NCBI GenBank assembly: GCA_013141495.1
Contig: JABFQV010000006.1
Span: 1 to 64,000 of the forward strand
DNA from: Methylotenera sp.
GTDB taxonomy: Bacteria > Pseudomonadota > Gammaproteobacteria > Burkholderiales > Methylophilaceae
Direction of reading: 5' to 3'
DNA: 64,000 nucleotides
Shown here: one piece after another, positions 12,033 to 25,642 of the stretch
Position numbering within the stretch: the first letter of the stretch is position 1
Layout of the letters: each line of letters begins with the position of its first letter
Made by a program: the position numbers and the translations under genes
The notes under the pieces: generated by a model
The model's database searches: none
The model's input: only the letters and a program-made list of their open reading frames with translations
Told to the model about the DNA's origin: nothing

Positions 12033-13031
12033 TTAATTTGAGGCTAAAAATTTATCAGGATCAACAGATTTCCCCTGTTGCCGAATTTCAAAATGTAACT
12101 TTACTGTATTACTATCGGTGTTACCCATTTCGGCTATTTTTTGTCCACGAGTGACGACCTGGCCTTCTTTAACCACAATCAAGCTGTTATGTGCATAAAC
12201 CGATAAATAGGTCGCGTTGTGTTTTATTATGACTAATTTTCCATAGCCACGTAAATCTGAGCCACTATAAATAACTTTGCCTGCTGCAGCTGCGTTAACG
12301 CTTTGCCCCATCGTGCCCGCGATATCAATCCCTTTATTACCTGCATCATTAAAGTTGGCTATTACTTTACCTTTTGTTGGCCAAACCCAATCACGGCTGG
12401 TCGCTACTGGCTCAGTACTAACTTCAGACTTAGGCTCGGCAATCACTTCTAATTTTGTTTCGTTAACTGTTTTAGTTGCGGTTGGCGTGGGTGATGTTGC
12501 TGGTTTACTAGTGGCGATTACTTTTACAGTGTCTGGTTTTACTGATGGCAATGGCTTTTTATACGCCTCATCACTGTAAGGTTCACGTATCGCTTTAGGC
12601 TCGCTGAGGGCAAGTACTTGTGGTGGCTGCGTGGTTGTCGTGATGCTGGAGTCAGAGCCGATGGCGTAGGTTGTGACGCCGCCGGCTTGCTCTTGCTCAA
12701 CGTTGTTTTCAACATTGGTTGATTTGTCTTTTAACGTATTAAACTTAAGTGTTTGCCCAATTTTTATAATGTAGGGCGCTTTAATGTCATTAAGTTGCGC
12801 AATTTCTTTATAGTCGTAACCATATTCAAGACCGAGGCTAAATAAAGTATCACCTTTTTTTACAGTATAAGTGTTAGGGCGCCAATCACCATTGACTTTG
12901 CCCGCGGATGATTTTGAGGCTGTATTTTGCTTAGCAGCGGGTAAGCGGTCTATGACTGGAGCTGGATTGGTGCTACAGGCAAGTAACGCCCATGAAAGCA
13001 ACAAAATTAAACCATTACGCAACATTGCCAT
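12033..13031 (-). CDS. nlpD: NlpD-like LysM/LytM lipoprotein (murein hydrolase activator)
   Basis: NlpD activates the cell-wall amidase AmiC at the division site. The 332-residue protein starts with a lipoprotein signal (LLSWALLAC, lipobox cysteine near residue 19). It has a LysM domain (TYTVKKGDTLFSLG, about residues 53-97), a Pro/Thr/Lys-rich linker, and a C-terminal M23/LytM domain. The zinc residues are degenerate: the GxHxGxD site reads GNKGID, and the HLHFE site reads KLHFE. That is expected for an activator rather than an active peptidase. It sits in the conserved nlpD-pcm-surE group, with pcm ending 2 bases upstream. Confidence 0.93.
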   Translation of the reverse strand: MAMLRNGLILLLSWALLACSTNPAPVIDRLPAAKQNTASKSSAGKVNGDWRPNTYTVKKGDTLFSLGLEYGYDYKEIAQLNDIKAPYIIKIGQTLKFNTLKDKSTNVENNVEQEQAGGVTTYAIGSDSSITTTTQPPQVLALSEPKAIREPYSDEAYKKPLPSVKPDTVKVIATSKPATSPTPTATKTVNETKLEVIAEPKSEVSTEPVATSRDWVWPTKGKVIANFNDAGNKGIDIAGTMGQSVNAAAAGKVIYSGSDLRGYGKLVIIKHNATYLSVYAHNSLIVVKEGQVVTRGQKIAEMGNTDSNTVKLHFEIRQQGKSVDPDKFLASN

Positions 13032-13033
13032 CC

Positions 13034-13702
13034 TTAACTGGTCCCTCCAAGTAAGGGTACAAACTTCACCGGTTCTAATTTGGTTTGGCGATACTCTGTT
13101 TGAGAGATATGCTCTACTAGATATAACACTTGTTCGTCAGTGCCTACGGGGATCACCAATCGCCCGCCAACGGCTAATTGATCTAATAAATCCTGTGGAA
13201 TATGGCTGGCAGCGGCGGTGACCAGAATCGCATCAAATGGGGCTAATTGCGGCAAACCCATGTTGCCATCTGCATGGTCTAATTTGACGTTGACGCATTT
13301 AAGCTTGCGCAGATGGTCACGTGCTTTCATCACCAATGGTCGAATACGTTCTACCGAGTAAACCTCTTTAGCTATTTTAGACAGCACGGCAGTTTGATAG
13401 CCGCAGCCCGTGCCAATTTCAAGTACTTTTTGTAAGGGTTGGCCATTACGCAAAAGCTCTGACATGCGGGCCACAATATAAGGCTGGGAGATAGTCTGTC
13501 CAAAGCCGATGGGTAATGAAACATCTTCATAGGCGCGAATGGATAAGGCTTCATCTACAAAAATATGGCGTGGGATGGCAGAAATGGCAGAAAGCACTAC
13601 TTCATCTTTAATGCCTTGTTCGCGCAACCTTGTGAGCATGCGCTCGCGGGTGCGAAGGGAAGTCATGCCAATGCCGGCTTGCGAAGATCTGATGAGTGCC
13701 AC
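13034..13702 (-). CDS. pcm: Protein-L-isoaspartate O-methyltransferase
   Basis: Pcm methylates isoaspartyl residues of damaged proteins using S-adenosylmethionine. The 222-residue protein shows the SAM-binding motif [15 protein letters not shown], preceded by the PCMT signature [17 protein letters not shown]. The C-terminal part contains GGRLVIPVG. Its start codon overlaps the end of surE, so the two are translationally coupled, and nlpD follows 2 bases later. This is the usual stationary-phase survival arrangement. Confidence 0.96.
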   Translation of the reverse strand: MALIRSSQAGIGMTSLRTRERMLTRLREQGIKDEVVLSAISAIPRHIFVDEALSIRAYEDVSLPIGFGQTISQPYIVARMSELLRNGQPLQKVLEIGTGCGYQTAVLSKIAKEVYSVERIRPLVMKARDHLRKLKCVNVKLDHADGNMGLPQLAPFDAILVTAAASHIPQDLLDQLAVGGRLVIPVGTDEQVLYLVEHISQTEYRQTKLEPVKFVPLLGGTS

Positions 13703-14445
13703 TATTTAGCCAGCCAGTCTTTAATATCATTAAGCTGTGCGTGGCTGGTTAAATCCACTTGTATGGGTGAAATTGACACTTTGTTGTTAGCCACGGCATA
13801 AAAGTCGGTGCCTTCGCCGCCATCGTTAGGTTGTCCGGCCGCGCCTACCCAATATACCGTTTCGTTACGCGGTGTTTTAAGCTGAACCACAGGCTCTGCC
13901 TTGTGGCGCTTACCTAAACGTGTCACCACGCGGCCTTGCAGTTCATCGTAAGGAATATCCGGCACATTCACATTGAGTAGCGTGGCAGATTTAAACCCAG
14001 TTTTTTGATAGTGTTTAATGAGTTCAACGGCGACTTTTGCTGCGGTTTCAAAATGCGTAGAGTTATGCTGCGACATCGAAACAGCAATTGAGGGGATGCC
14101 AAGTAAATAGCCCTCCATCGCTGCAGCAACAGTGCCCGAGTAAATGGTGTCATCGCCCATGTTGGCGCCATCGTTAATGCCGCTGATCACCATGTCAGGC
14201 ATGGTATCCATGAGCCCTGTCAGCGCGATATGCACGCAGTCAGTAGGCGTGCCATTGACGTAAAAAAAACCGTTTGCGGCTTTTTTTACACTGAGTGGTC
14301 GGTCAAGTGTGAGCGAGTTGCTGGCGCCGCTACGGTTTCTTTCAGGTGCCACTACGGTGATGTCGGCAATTTTTGCAATATGTTCTGCAAGAATGTTCAG
14401 ACCTGGCGCGAAATAGCCGTCGTCATTTGAGAGTAGGATTTTCAT
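13702..14445 (-). CDS. surE: 5'/3'-nucleotidase SurE
   Basis: SurE is a metal-dependent nucleoside monophosphatase. The 247-residue protein begins [16 protein letters not shown] with the metal-binding Asp pair at residues 8-9. It also has the conserved serine/asparagine segments [10 protein letters not shown] and [25 protein letters not shown]. The position upstream of pcm and nlpD is standard. A spacer of about 110 bases separates it from the DUF2069 gene, which ends further along the same strand. Confidence 0.97.
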   Translation of the reverse strand: MKILLSNDDGYFAPGLNILAEHIAKIADITVVAPERNRSGASNSLTLDRPLSVKKAANGFFYVNGTPTDCVHIALTGLMDTMPDMVISGINDGANMGDDTIYSGTVAAAMEGYLLGIPSIAVSMSQHNSTHFETAAKVAVELIKHYQKTGFKSATLLNVNVPDIPYDELQGRVVTRLGKRHKAEPVVQLKTPRNETVYWVGAAGQPNDGGEGTDFYAVANNKVSISPIQVDLTSHAQLNDIKDWLAK

Positions 14446-14556
14446 ACGTTACTTACTAAGCGTGATTCTAAGAGTATTTTCATGGCTAAATTATAGTAGA
14501 AGAGCGCTGGTTTGGCGTGGTTGTTATGTAAAAACTTATGATTAAAGCTGGAAAAA

Positions 14557-14892
14557 TCAAGCTCGCGTTAAACGTGCGTAAAAAATGGCGCATCCAAAAA
14601 ATAGTACTGAAAGTACGATTTCAACCCCTGCAAGCTGCGCTGAGATGCCGCCATCAGACCATGCGCGTACTACACCTTCGGTAAAGTATAACAAAATAAA
14701 CATGCTTGCCCATTGGTAGGTGTAACGTTTACCACGCAAAATGCCAAATAATGGCAGCAACAGCGGCACCGCTTTTAACATGAGCAGTGAGCCACCAGGT
14801 TTTAGGGGTGCTAAAATAGTTTCCCACGCAACCGCAAGCAATATGAGGGCGATTAGACTGAAGGATGCTCCCAGTTGAAGATTTTTAATCAT
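14557..14892 (-). CDS. DUF2069 family membrane protein
   Basis: This 111-residue integral membrane protein has about four hydrophobic segments. GKRYTYQWASMFILLYFTEG around residue 55 is the part that suggests DUF2069 (YjiN-like small inner-membrane proteins). Its role is unknown. It lies between surE and the HugZ-like gene, on the same strand, with short gaps. Confidence 0.8.
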   Translation of the reverse strand: MIKNLQLGASFSLIALILLAVAWETILAPLKPGGSLLMLKAVPLLLPLFGILRGKRYTYQWASMFILLYFTEGVVRAWSDGGISAQLAGVEIVLSVLFFGCAIFYARLTRA

Positions 14893-14914
14893 ATGATTCC
14901 TATGTATAGTGTCT

Positions 14915-15634
14915 TTATGCTTTTGCTAATTGTGACATGTGCACCAGCGCTGCGCGGGCAGATTGGGCGTCGTGAATGGGATGTTCAAAATTAAAACGTA
15001 AGATTTTTTCCTCAGCGCCATGATTGGCATTAACGTCAAAACCATCACTATCTAACCCTAACATTTGCGCATGCGTGGCTTCCACTTGATGAAAGTATTG
15101 GCAATAGGCAATTAAGCTGTGTGCATGGTCCGTATTCATGTGTTCAATGATGGCGGTTTCTTGGGCAGCCAGTTGCAAATCAACTGAGGGACTGGAAAAA
15201 TCGTCAGACGACAGCCAGCTCATATTGCCAAAGTCACCAATATAGCGTGCATGGGTGAGGTTAATCCGATAAAAAGCAAAGTCATGCATATCAAAATAAC
15301 TGGCGGCTTGTGGCAGGTAGCGTAAATAACGGGCGCGTAAATCCGCATCGTCTTTTTCAATCTTGACGGCTGAACCTAGTAACGTGAGCCGCGCATTGGC
15401 TTGCAAGTCTTCAGCGCCTGCAAATACCAGTAGCGAAACTTTTGGGTTGAGTATGATATTTTTAGTGTGCTCTGCAATGCTACTGATCAGTAGCACGGGC
15501 TGGCAATCATGCCCTAATACAAACGGCGCCACCGAGCCAAATGGGTAGCCATCAAATTTTACAGAATGTGTAGAAAGTATGCCGCTATGTGTACTGCGCA
15601 GAAACTGTTTGGCTTCAGGGGCTAAATTTGCCAT
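14915..15634 (-). CDS. HugZ-like pyridoxamine-phosphate-oxidase-fold protein
   Basis: This 239-residue protein has a flavin/heme-binding split-barrel N-terminal domain (FLRSTHSGILST, FPGSVAPF-like segment FGSVAPFVLG, SSIAEHTKNI) and a C-terminal DUF2470 domain (IIEHMNTDHAHSLIAYC). This is the HugZ/heme-utilisation arrangement. Related proteins degrade or bind heme, while others are of unknown role. The wrbA stop lies 3 bases upstream, suggesting an operon. Confidence 0.88.
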   Translation of the reverse strand: MANLAPEAKQFLRSTHSGILSTHSVKFDGYPFGSVAPFVLGHDCQPVLLISSIAEHTKNIILNPKVSLLVFAGAEDLQANARLTLLGSAVKIEKDDADLRARYLRYLPQAASYFDMHDFAFYRINLTHARYIGDFGNMSWLSSDDFSSPSVDLQLAAQETAIIEHMNTDHAHSLIAYCQYFHQVEATHAQMLGLDSDGFDVNANHGAEEKILRFNFEHPIHDAQSARAALVHMSQLAKA

Positions 15635-15637
15635 AGA

Positions 15638-19438
<3,801 letters not shown>

Positions 19439-19439
<1 letters not shown>

Positions 19440-21208
19440 TAAAAAGCTACCCCGATATTAAAGTGCATACGGTATTCGTCAGTGGCTTGACCATAGGCAA
19501 TATCTGCCCCAATTGGCCCTACCGGGCTTTTCCAGCGCGCACCTAGCCCATAGCCATAGACGGGTTTAAGGTCTTGCAGGGTATTGGCCGCATTGCCAAA
19601 ATCTACAAACATGGCTGCACCCCATTGTGGTGTGAGCCATTGCACTACTTCCACGCTGCCAGTGGTGAGATAGCGTCCGCCTACGATGGCGTCGCCTTCA
19701 ACCACGCCTAGACTTTGATAGCCGTAGCCACGCACTGATTGGTCACCCCCTGCTCGAAATAGAAAAGCTGCCGGTGCACTATTTTTACCATTGACCATGC
19801 CAATTTCCGCGCGTGCGATAAGCTGCGTGCTGGCCGTGATTGGGTAATACCCCTGTGTTTTTATGTAGCTTTGCAAAAAGGTACCATTCGCAAGCGATGC
19901 CAGTGGCGCACCTGCAAATTGCACATTCAATAAATAGCCGCGTGTTGGATTAAGATCATGATCAATGCGCCTGAGCGTGATGCCATACGCCAATGTTGCC
20001 GCGTAATTGCTAGATGATTCTGCGCCATCCAGCTTGACTTGCTCCGTGAGCAAGTTGGCGCCTATATATTGCTCGCGTTTGCGTGAACCCCAGGCGCGTT
20101 TAATGCCAGCCTGAGTTGCGGTAACGGCTTGTCCCTCAATTGAGGTGTGATTGGCGCTGGCATTGATGCTGTCGCGGTAGCCCTGTTTAGTCGGAGGTAA
20201 GCGCACCTCGCCCGCCAAAATCTGGGCTTTTTGTTCTAATTTAAGGCTACTCGTCATTCTCAAGCCGAGATTAAATAAATTAAGGTCATCAAAGGTAAGC
20301 TGAGTGCGCGCGCCTGTATTGGTACTGTAGCCGACACCGACACCCATTTTAATCGCTTGATTTTCATCAACCACAACTTTGATGGGTGCATTGGTCACAG
20401 GCGAGCCATCGGCGTTGGCAGTTTTGGTATCTGCTGTAACTTCCACGCTGCGAAAATAGCGGCTTTCTTGCAAGCGTGATTGAAACGTCAGTAATTGAGA
20501 TTGACTGTAAACGCTACCAGTCCTAATTGGGTTGAGGTTTTCTATAATGCTATCCGGGTAGCGCTTTAAGCCTTCAATCATCAGCTTGCCAAAATGTACG
20601 GCACTGCCGCTATCAATTTCTACCATCAGCGCTGCAGTATTTGATTTAACATCAACGGTTGCGCTACTTTTACTGATGGAGGCGTTTGGGTAGCGCTGAA
20701 TCAACAAAGCCGTCAACAGGCTACGCTTGGCTTGGCTCCAGTTTTCCTGCCGAAATTGCATGCCGGATTTAAGCAGCCAATCATCTCGCAGCTTTTGAAT
20801 ATCAGGCAGATCTTTACTGGATTGCTGCAAGATGTCGCCGGTAAATTTAAGGGCTACCTGTTGAATTAAAACTGGCGTACCAAGCTCCACGGTGAATGTT
20901 GCGATTGATACGTTATTTTGCGTAGTGAGCAAAGGTGTGATGATGGGTGAAAAAAAACCTTCAGTTGCTAACAAGTCTTTAATGTTTTGCGGCGCAGAAA
21001 GTGCTAAACGTTGCCATTCAACTGGCGTCATGCGCGGGTTGTCGCGCAATTTTATTATCTCTAAATGCTGTTGCAGCAAAGATTTTAGTGGGGCAGGCAC
21101 CTCAATCTCTACCTGATAGCGTTGTTTCGGCAGATGTTGGCTTTCATCTGCGTACGCTATTACTCCCCACAACAACAGAGATAAATAGACTAAAAGGCGA
21201 TAATTCAT
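19439..21208 (-). CDS. tamA: Outer-membrane protein TamA (Omp85 family)
   Basis: TamA is a 589-residue Omp85-family protein. It has a signal peptide (about residues 1-20, ending near AYA), POTRA domains in roughly residues 25-260, and a C-terminal 16-strand barrel that ends in phenylalanine (NIGVAF). The segment RAGGDQSVRGYGYQSLG is the conserved VRGY loop of Omp85 proteins. It overlaps tamB by one base. Confidence 0.95.
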
Positions 21209-21248
21209 GTTGAGTACGCCTTCAGTGATCTAGTTGACCCCACATGGG

Positions 21249-22643
<1,395 letters not shown>

Positions 22644-22800
22644 TTAATAAAATGCTATTTTACCTTAATTTGTGGCAAATACGCTTAGCAATAGTCAGCA
22701 TCAATAATCATGAAATTTAATCATTGTTTACATTCAAAGCCCTGTTATTTGTTTAGAATAATTTATTAAAAATCAAATATCCAGAGTGCAAATTTATATG

Positions 22801-22835
22801 TAAGTTAGTGGTTAACTTATTTGATTTAATCAAAT
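22801..22835. promoter_or_regulatory. Two adjacent dyads upstream of the duplicated-domain gene
   Basis: TAAGTTA-GTGGT-TAACTTA (22801-22819) is a perfect inverted repeat. It abuts a second dyad, ATTTGATT-T-AATCAAAT (22819-22835). Both lie 30-65 bases ahead of the ATG at 22865, where an operator would be expected. No canonical sigma-54 site was found here: the nearest TGGC...GC pair (about 22674) has 12 rather than 10 bases between the elements. Confidence 0.4.
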
Positions 22836-22864
22836 GGTTATTGTAAAAAATCAATGGAGCCAAA

Positions 22865-23905
22865 ATGGCTGAATCCAGTTTTAAAGTGTTAGGAAGGGCT
22901 GAAAGCCAGCAATATACGCCAGCGCAAGCCAAGGCAGTTTACGATAGTGGCATATGGGAGGGAATGAGTGATCTTAGGCGTGCTCAATTTCAGGCGAGCC
23001 AGGAGCTGCAAGTAATGCCTGCCGAAGTTTTTGCTGCGGCCGTAGAAAAAATTACAGGTCAGCCCCTACCAGCGGTTAATGCAGAAAACTACCTTAGTTT
23101 AAAAGCAGATATTCTGGCAACTGTAGAGCATCCTGAAGCATTGTCAGCCAACCGGACCACATTTCTAAAAGAGTTTTATGCTGAATATGGGGAAAGATTA
23201 GCGGAAAAAGGCTACTTTAACGTACAAGCCAAAGCACTGAGCGTGCTGACTGAGGATGAGGCTCAGGCATTTAAAAAGCATGGGTCATGGCAGGCGATGC
23301 CTGATATTGATAAAGTTTCCATGCAACGTATGAATGTTTGGGCGGTGATAGATGAAAAAGAATATAACGCAGCAGTAGCCAAGGTTTTGTCAACGGTTGG
23401 CAAGCCCTCAGCTTTTTATCGGCCCACTGTAGAAGTTCACAAAGATCTTGATGAATTAGCTGCAAAAGCACGTGGCCCATTATCTAAAACCATCGCAGTA
23501 ACTGAAAGCCTCGAAAATACAGTGGCAACGGTTTCAAATGTGGCCGCCGAAGAACTCTCTGTGCTGTCTCGATTAGGTAAGTTTTTTGGCGGAAAACTAG
23601 CTATTGCAAGTGCGATAGCTCAACCATTGTACGTGATGGCTGATTATAAAGATGCAGTGGAGCGTGCAAAACCATATGTTGAAAGCGGTAAATTAAGCGC
23701 TGAAGCAGCACGTGATTATGCTGATGCTGTTGCAACAACAAATTTAATCAACAACGCAACATTAAATGTTGATCCAGCTTTAGGGGCAAAATATTATGCA
23801 CAATGGATTGCAACGCACGATATTAGTAAAGAAATTTATACTGAGCTTGATGTTTCAGGGGTGGTTAAATACCTCATTGATGACCGTATAGCAGAACTTT
23901 CGTAA
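22865..23905 (+). CDS. Unrecognised protein with internal duplication at the border of the T4SS region
   Basis: The 346-residue protein is not recognised. Two segments of about 36 residues align without gaps. The first contains SGIWEGMSD...AAAVEKI (about residues 28-63); the second contains HGSWQAMPD...NAAVAKV (about 139-174). Shared positions are G, W, M, D, Q, V, AAV and K. The second half has a mildly hydrophobic stretch (about 242-260) and ends with a helical tail. There is no signal peptide. A good Shine-Dalgarno sequence (GGAGCC) precedes the ATG. Placement between purB and the small minus operon suggests membership in the T4SS-associated set, but sequence alone does not show it. Confidence 0.75.
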   Translation: MAESSFKVLGRAESQQYTPAQAKAVYDSGIWEGMSDLRRAQFQASQELQVMPAEVFAAAVEKITGQPLPAVNAENYLSLKADILATVEHPEALSANRTTFLKEFYAEYGERLAEKGYFNVQAKALSVLTEDEAQAFKKHGSWQAMPDIDKVSMQRMNVWAVIDEKEYNAAVAKVLSTVGKPSAFYRPTVEVHKDLDELAAKARGPLSKTIAVTESLENTVATVSNVAAEELSVLSRLGKFFGGKLAIASAIAQPLYVMADYKDAVERAKPYVESGKLSAEAARDYADAVATTNLINNATLNVDPALGAKYYAQWIATHDISKEIYTELDVSGVVKYLIDDRIAELS

Positions 23906-24032
23906 AGAGGGCGGTTCTGGGTGTAAGAAGGAGACTGTTCATAATTCTGTGTAACTGGCTCAAATTGCCACTCGATCGCTACCGAACATGACAGCCAACT
24001 GACACAGTGCCAAGCCACAATAACCCTCGAAC

Positions 24033-24359
24033 CTAGATGCTAAACCCTCCATTTTTTTTCATGTCGGCTTTGTCTAACTCAAGTAAATTCTCCTGTTGTT
24101 TACTGTTAATCCTTTCAAGTAAAAGTTTCATCATATCCTCGCGCTGATATTCCGGAATATGATTTTGGATTAAACCGCCTAATGTTTTTAGCGAGTCTGA
24201 GGCGCTATCTGCCACATCCGACCGGCTGCTATTAAGTTGCTCCGTTTGCTGCGCTTGTTCATCAGTAGTTAAAACTTTGGTAATCGCATTATTTACATTC
24301 GGAAGCGGAGTTTGTCCGGTAACCGCTTGTTCAATTGGATCGACTTGTTGATTGCTCAT
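24033..24359 (-). CDS. Small hydrophilic protein, last gene of the sigma-54 minus operon
   Basis: This 108-residue polar protein has no signal peptide or membrane segment and is not recognised. It is Gln/Asn-rich at the N-terminus, then helical (LGGLIQNHIPEYQREDMMKLL). AAAGGAA lies just upstream of the ATG. It begins 32 bases after the preceding gene and is probably the fourth cistron of the operon that starts near 25450. The gap to the convergent gene at 22865-23905 is 127 bases with no feature I can name. Confidence 0.7.
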   Translation of the reverse strand: MSNQQVDPIEQAVTGQTPLPNVNNAITKVLTTDEQAQQTEQLNSSRSDVADSASDSLKTLGGLIQNHIPEYQREDMMKLLLERINSKQQENLLELDKADMKKNGGFSI

Positions 24360-24391
24360 GATAATTCCTTTTACTTTTATCTGTGATTGCT

Positions 24392-24964
24392 TTAGCGGGT
24401 TTGTTGTTGCTCTACAGCAATATCATTAGGACGGAAAAATTCCGGTGACTTTTCTTCAATCTGCCTAGTCATTCTTTCTTTTACTAAGCTCATTGCCTCT
24501 CGGCTTGGTGTATCACCATCTTTGTCAATAGTATTCTCGGCATGTATATATTTGTAATATGCACCCCAAAGCTCAACATGTTGAGGGTCAGTGATCATAT
24601 AAGTACGTTTGTATAAGTCGTCAATGTTGTCATGAAAGTATTTTGCTGAAGCCATATTTCTTTTGGTATTAACTTCTTCTACAAATGAAACCGCATATAC
24701 CCGGTCTTTAACGTCGAATGCTTCGGTACCTTGTGCCTCAATTTTTTCTGCATAATGAGCAGCTAGTTCGGCAAGCGTTTTTGCTTTTTTAGCGTCAGAA
24801 ATTGGGATAAATGCTAATCCATTGACCGCATACTGATAAGACTCAACTGGAATTTTTAATTCGGGATGATTTTTTATTAGTGCAGCACGCTCTGCGGTTA
24901 TTGCAATATGGCTCAAATACTCTGTTGCCAGCGCTGTATTTTTATCTTGTGTATTGATATCCAT
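24392..24964 (-). CDS. 190-residue unknown protein with an HPEL-type N-terminal domain
   Basis: This is an unrecognised hydrophilic protein. Residues of about 28-95 match, by eye, the 90-residue neighbour and the N-terminus of the protein at 41008. The shared elements are the helix RAALIKNHPELK with a downstream tyrosine, then an amphipathic helix ending HYAEKIEAQGTEAFD. The rest is charged and helical. It lies 17 bases downstream of the 90-residue gene and is part of the same minus-strand operon. I recall similar HPEL helices in tail regions of plasmid relaxases and LPD7 proteins, which would need a profile search. Confidence 0.72.
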   Translation of the reverse strand: MDINTQDKNTALATEYLSHIAITAERAALIKNHPELKIPVESYQYAVNGLAFIPISDAKKAKTLAELAAHYAEKIEAQGTEAFDVKDRVYAVSFVEEVNTKRNMASAKYFHDNIDDLYKRTYMITDPQHVELWGAYYKYIHAENTIDKDGDTPSREAMSLVKERMTRQIEEKSPEFFRPNDIAVEQQQTR

Positions 24965-24981
24965 TACTATTTTTCCAATAT

Positions 24982-25254
24982 TTATGTTAGATGTATCTTT
25001 GCTATGTCATCAAACGAGGCTGGGCCATCTTCTTGAATTTGATAATAAATGTTTTCAATCAAGGCATTTAAAATAATATGCGCGTATTTATTTGATGATG
25101 AATTTTGAATAAAATTAGTTTCATTTTTATCATAAAAAAGAAGTGCACTTTTCAACTCAGGGTAATTATTTAGCAGTCGAATACGCTCTTCTGGTTTTTG
25201 TATTGCTTGCTTAAATGCCTTTGCAAGGTCATCATTTTTGTCATTATTTGACAT
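24982..25254 (-). CDS. 90-residue unknown protein with an HPEL-type domain
   Basis: The whole protein is essentially one copy of the domain shared with its neighbour and with the protein at 41008: RIRLLNNYPELK, a tyrosine eight residues on, then ALIENIYYQIQEDGPASFDD. It has no signal peptide or membrane segment. It starts 9 bases after the 50-residue ORF, with GAAGGTG upstream. Possible roles are a small cargo protein or an adaptor/chaperone for proteins carrying the same domain. Neither is demonstrated. Confidence 0.72.
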   Translation of the reverse strand: MSNNDKNDDLAKAFKQAIQKPEERIRLLNNYPELKSALLFYDKNETNFIQNSSSNKYAHIILNALIENIYYQIQEDGPASFDDIAKIHLT

Positions 25255-25263
25255 TTAATTTCA

Positions 25264-25416
25264 CTACACCTTCACACTTTTAATCGCAGATATAGCATGC
25301 AGATTACGTATTTCACTTTCGACTTCAAGTAAAAGTGAGGTTTTTGTTATACGTTTATGTACGGTATGATTTTTTGCATTGTTTTTATAATGCTCAACAT
25401 GACTTATTGCGCCCAT
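25264..25416 (-). CDS. 50-residue small ORF heading the sigma-54 minus operon
   Basis: A short ORF begins MGAISHVEHYKNNA and ends SAIKSVKV. It is basic and histidine-rich at the N-terminus. GGGGAG lies 9 bases before the ATG. The start is 33 bases after the predicted transcription start of the sigma-54 promoter at 25460-25475, and the next gene follows after 9 bases. This spacing supports real translation, although the sequence is too short for a family call. Confidence 0.55.
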   Translation of the reverse strand: MGAISHVEHYKNNAKNHTVHKRITKTSLLLEVESEIRNLHAISAIKSVKV

Positions 25417-25459
25417 TTTTTACTCCCCTATCATATTTGAAATGCCATAAAGGAATATA

Positions 25460-25475
25460 AGCAATAGTCATACCA
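25460..25475 (-). promoter_or_regulatory. Sigma-54 promoter of the small minus-strand operon
   Basis: Read on the minus strand the site is TGGTATG-ACTA-TTGCT, with GG-N10-GC spacing. It differs from the consensus only at the fourth position (T for C). Transcription should start near 25449 and cover the 50-, 90-, 190- and 108-residue genes. An activator-type dyad lies at 25625-25642, about 170 bases upstream, with a weaker half-site at 25560-25564. Confidence 0.75.
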
Positions 25476-25624
25476 CATTAAAATTTAATAACAATATCAA
25501 TAAGTTAGTGAGTTTTTAATAGCTGCTTGATAAAAGTGCTGAATTTTTATAATTAAATTTGTAGCAAATAACTGACTGATTCTTCGTATTTTTATTTAAC
25601 TTATTGAATATTAAATAAATTATA

Positions 25625-25642
25625 TGTAGCTAAATTACTACA
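25625..25642. promoter_or_regulatory. Activator dyad TGTAG-N8-CTACA
   Basis: The dyad TGTAG-CTAAATTA-CTACA sits immediately after the stop of the sigma-54 activator gene and upstream of the minus-strand sigma-54 promoter. The half-sites and spacing are identical to those at 40853-40870 and 43098-43115. A terminator role for the activator gene is the alternative, but no T-run follows in its direction. Confidence 0.65.

Noticed and set aside
12033-13031. NlpD as an active M23 peptidase
   Set aside because: The zinc residues are replaced (GNKGID, KLHFE); the same holds for the EnvC-like protein at 56937-58226.
22672-22690. TGGCAAATACGCTTAGC as a sigma-54 promoter for the 22865 gene
   Set aside because: The spacing between GG and GC is 12 bases, not 10.
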